7,704 nt of DNA, taken from an uncultured Prevotella sp. GTDB taxonomy: Bacteria; Bacteroidota; Bacteroidia; Bacteroidales; Bacteroidaceae. A model generated the notes under the pieces. The model was not told where the DNA came from and searched no databases. It saw only the letters and a list, made by a program, of their open reading frames with translations. Below are positions 6,102-7,704 of the stretch, piece after piece. Location: NCBI GenBank assembly GCA_946055365.1, contig CAMGFM010000057.1, positions 1 through 7,704 on the forward strand. The letters are read 5' to 3'. Position 1 is the stretch's first letter; each line of letters starts with the position of its first letter. Made by a program: the position numbers and the translations under genes.

Positions 6102-6510
6102 TGTCCTAAGCGTGACACACTCTTCATACAAGAAAGGGCGATTTGGCAATTACAGACTCCCCGTATGCAAGGGCGGCAACGGCGACAAGAGCATGACGGC
6201 GAGACATAAGGACACAAAAAGGGGGACGCCCAGTGATGTGATGAAACTCCGTATCTATAAGATTTGAGAGATCTCCGTCTTTGTAATCCACCGGCTATGC
6301 AGCTTAGTCCGCAAATGGGATTTATATGGCCCGCCATTGACAAGAGAAGTCTTCCCGGTTTCGTTTTTTTATTGATGAGTATCCCGATCAAACTGGCACG
6401 TCCCGTTTTCTGTATATATGCCGCAAGCGACACCTCCGTGGCATGTCACGACCCCATGTGTGCCGTGTGTCATGCGTGATGCGCCTGCGAGTATGAGGCT
6501 TGTGTTTCTC

Positions 6511-6524
6511 TACACGCATGTGCA
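6511..6524. promoter_or_regulatory. Second copy of the promoter-proximal near-palindrome
   Basis: TACACGCATGTGCA lies exactly 40 bp from TACACACGTGTGCA at 6551-6564. With the preceding CTC included, the two copies match at 15 of 17 positions (6508-6524 and 6548-6564). Relative to the promoter at 6563-6593 this copy would lie about 35-45 bp into the transcript. A spacing of about four helical turns would suit cooperative binding by a dimeric regulator, but this is inferred. Confidence 0.35.
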
Positions 6525-6550
6525 TGACCGTGACATTATGCCCAAGCCTC

Positions 6551-6564
6551 TACACACGTGTGCA
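6551..6564. promoter_or_regulatory. Near-palindrome over the predicted transcription start (candidate operator)
   Basis: TACACACGTGTGCA contains the perfect 10-bp palindrome CACACGTGTG (6553-6562). It touches the edge of the predicted -7 element at 6563-6570 and covers the predicted transcription start at about 6556-6558, the classic place for a repressor operator. A 10-bp palindrome alone could be chance; its position and the related copy at 6511-6524 raise its interest. Confidence 0.4.
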
Positions 6565-6593
6565 AAGTTACAACATTCTGCCTATACTGCAAA
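6563..6593 (-). promoter_or_regulatory. Bacteroidota-type promoter reading toward ribE
   Basis: On the minus strand TTTG (6593-6590), a 19-bp spacer and TAACTTTG (6570-6563) give an exact match to the Bacteroidota sigma-ABfr consensus (-33 TTTG, -7 TAnnTTTG, spacing 19-21). It lies just past the stop of the small secreted-protein gene. Transcription would start near 6557 and, if not stopped, give a leader of about 730 nt carrying the repeat array before ribE; alternatively it makes a separate non-coding RNA. No better promoter was found for ribE. Confidence 0.6.
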
Positions 6594-6626
6594 ATCTTTC
6601 TGTCTTTTTAAGATTATTTGCGCCCT

Positions 6627-7136
6627 TTACCTGCGCATCAGCTTATAGGCCCTTGCGCCCTTGACAGCCACAACATAGACACCCTTGCCAAGCCCGGCAA
6701 GCGACAGGCGTGCCTCTCCAGCCGCATCGACGACAGCCTTTGCCACACTGCGTCCGGCAGCGTCTGTCACCACAATGTCAGCACCTGCCTTATAGCCCTC
6801 AAGCGTCACCATATCACGGCCGTCAAACGTCAGGCGGCACTCGTCTTTCTGCAAGGCCACGACGGCGGTTGCGTCGTGCTTGTCAAAGACAAAATGCTGC
6901 ACGTCGGCAAGCTGCCACGTGTCGTCCACAACTGCGGAAGTGATGCTGAGTGTGCCGTCACCGAAAGAAATTTTCGGGTCCTGCGACAAGACATAACTCT
7001 GCTTATGACCGTCGTGGAAGACGAGCGTCACATAGCTGAGGTCTTCTGCACTGGCCGTAATGCACGATCCTGCCAACAGCATTGCCAAAGCCATTGTGCG
7101 CAGGCTTTTATTGAAATTGAATGTTCTCATATACAT
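6627..7136 (-). CDS. Small exported protein with a T9SS type A-like C-terminal sorting tail
   Basis: This 169-residue protein has a signal peptide (basic MRTFNFNKSLR, hydrophobic MALAMLLAGSCITA, probable cleavage at ASA-ED, residues 28-31). The start could be the ATG at 7136 or the in-frame ATG at 7130; the latter (MRTF) gives the more usual signal peptide. Residues 32-85 form a beta-rich module (VTLVFHDGHKQSYVL, KISFGDGTLSITSAV, LADVQHFVFD) of a kind common in small Bacteroidales secreted proteins. The last 50 residues resemble the Por-secretion tail: IVVTDAAGRSVAKAVVDAAG, then LSLAGLGKGVYVVAV and a basic end KLMRR. Known tails of this type direct export through the T9SS and removal at the cell surface. 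Little is left between the N-terminal module and the tail, so no catalytic cargo is evident. It begins 57 bp after yebC and is probably read from the same transcript. Its function is unknown. Confidence 0.72.
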   Translation of the reverse strand: MYMRTFNFNKSLRTMALAMLLAGSCITASAEDLSYVTLVFHDGHKQSYVLSQDPKISFGDGTLSITSAVVDDTWQLADVQHFVFDKHDATAVVALQKDECRLTFDGRDMVTLEGYKAGADIVVTDAAGRSVAKAVVDAAGEARLSLAGLGKGVYVVAVKGARAYKLMRR

Positions 7137-7193
7137 TATGTTTTTTCTTGTGCGGTGCCGCCGCCGATAGCGTCACTTGCCGTCAATGTGTTA

Positions 7194-7704
7194 TTACTCG
7201 CCTGTCTCGGGCTTCATGTTTGTATAGACGTTCTGCACGTCGTCAAAATCCTCAAGACGCTCCACCATCTTGTCAATGGTAGCGCGCTGCTCGGCATCTA
7301 CGTCCTTGAGGTCGTTTGGCACGTAGGTAAACTCGCCGCCGATGTCCTCAAAGCCCTTCTCCTCAAGGAACTTCTGTATCATGGCATAGCACTTCACGTC
7401 GTCGCCATAGATAGTGATGGTGCCTTCTTCCTCATCCTCGTCATACTCGTCCTCAACATTGAAGTCGATAAGCTCGAGTATCAGCTCCTCCATGTCCACG
7501 CCGTCCTTTTTCTTGAACGTGAACACGCACTTGTGATCAAAGAGATAAGAGAGCGAACCCGTGGTGCCGAGCGTGCCGTTGAACTTGTTGAAGACCGAGC
7601 GCACGTCACCCACCGTTCTTGTAGTGTTGTCTGTGAGAGTGTCAACAAACACTGCAATGCCGTGAGGGCCATATCCCTCGTATGTCACTTCCTTATATTC
7701 GCTC
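7194..7704 (-). CDS. yebC: YebC/PmpR-family protein, C-terminal part (runs off the right edge)
   Basis: About 170 codons are visible, ending at TAA (7196-7194). The frame is open to the right edge, and the residues there (SEYKEV) continue directly into the family hallmark TYEGYGPHGIAVFVDTLTDN, so the GTG at 7688 is an internal Val codon and not a start. The next motif, RTVGDVRSVFNKFNGTLGTT, and then GSLSYLFDHK complete the conserved middle domain. Full-length members have about 240 residues; the missing part is the N-terminal helical domain. A strongly acidic stretch (DEYDEDEEE) sits at a turn in the third domain. The family was long annotated as a DNA-binding transcriptional regulator; the mitochondrial relative TACO1 is a translational activator, and recent work also points to a ribosome role for the bacterial proteins. 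No regulatory target can be assigned from this window. Confidence 0.95.
   Translation of the reverse strand, partial: SEYKEVTYEGYGPHGIAVFVDTLTDNTTRTVGDVRSVFNKFNGTLGTTGSLSYLFDHKCVFTFKKKDGVDMEELILELIDFNVEDEYDEDEEEGTITIYGDDVKCYAMIQKFLEEKGFEDIGGEFTYVPNDLKDVDAEQRATIDKMVERLEDFDDVQNVYTNMKPETGE

Larger units (their letters stand above)
5827..6626. other. 800-bp gene-free gap upstream of ribE
   Basis: The gap holds a seven-unit repeat array (5961-6101), a consensus promoter on the minus strand (6563-6593) and two related near-palindromes (6511-6524 and 6551-6564). The open frames at 5986-6267 on plus and 6433-6065 on minus are not convincing genes. The first is partly the repeat array read as heptads, and the second starts at GTG and has a Cys-rich composition with no recognisable pattern. 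The rest, about 6102-6500, shows nothing I can identify; I looked for FMN, TPP and cobalamin riboswitch signatures without success. Confidence 0.65.

Noticed and set aside
5986..6267. Plus-strand open frame of 93 codons starting with heptads such as MPLYEHK-VPLYEHK
   Set aside because: The heptads are the DNA repeat array read in frame, because 21 bp equals seven codons. The period varies between 20 and 22 bp, so the frame is not preserved across units, and the rest of the translation has no recognisable pattern. The DNA repeat explains it better than a coding gene.
6065..6433. Minus-strand open frame of 122 codons downstream of the candidate promoter
   Set aside because: It has a GTG start, a Cys- and Arg-rich translation with no domain-like pattern, and its 3' end runs into the repeat array. 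It could be revisited if transcription from 6557 is confirmed.
6589..6621. AT-rich hairpin (GCAAAATCTT with AAGATTATTTGC) just after the secreted-protein gene, considered as a terminator
   Set aside because: The stem needs a 2-nt bulge, is mostly A-T pairs, and has no T-run after it on the minus strand. It also overlaps the -33 element of the candidate promoter, so the local composition is better explained by that.

Overview
The window looks like Bacteroidales chromosome, most likely a Prevotella-like or Muribaculaceae-like gut or oral anaerobe. This is inferred from three things: a small secreted protein with a type IX secretion (T9SS) type A sorting tail, a YebC of the Bacteroidota type, and one good match to the Bacteroidota -33/-7 promoter (TTTG-N19-TAnnTTTG). 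No genus can be fixed from the sequence alone. Every convincing gene is on the minus strand, so the window reads right to left.

Layout in transcription order. At the right edge is the C-terminal part of yebC (7704 to 7194), followed closely by a small exported protein with a T9SS-type tail (7136 or 7130 to 6627). An 800-bp gap (6626-5827) follows, holding a consensus promoter with a palindrome over its predicted start site and a tandem array of seven 13-bp near-palindromes at 20-22 bp spacing. Riboflavin synthase ribE (5826 to 5224) is next. A 658-bp gap (5223-4566) then holds a long imperfect palindrome just after ribE and a tight 9-bp-stem hairpin in the presumed leader of the next gene.

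The left half is a tripartite ABC efflux locus of the MacAB-TolC type. It runs TolC-like outer-membrane channel (4565 to 3222), periplasmic adaptor (2310 to 1126), separate ABC ATPase (1107 to 352), and the start of the MacB-type permease (301 to the window edge). Together these would form an inner-membrane ABC pump joined through the adaptor to an outer-membrane exit duct. The adaptor, ATPase and permease genes are tightly packed, but a 911-bp gene-free gap separates the channel gene from the adaptor gene.

The least ordinary content lies between the genes. Four arrays with a period of about 22 bp are visible: 2355-2527, 2614-2694, 2949-3071 and 5961-6101. Two of them, 2.9 kb apart and flanking different genes, share the core AAAGTGCCGCTTT or its reverse complement. 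The other two have unrelated sequences but the same period. I do not recognise these as a named repeat family. Their regular spacing of about two helical turns and their near-palindromic cores make them the best candidate here for an undescribed element.
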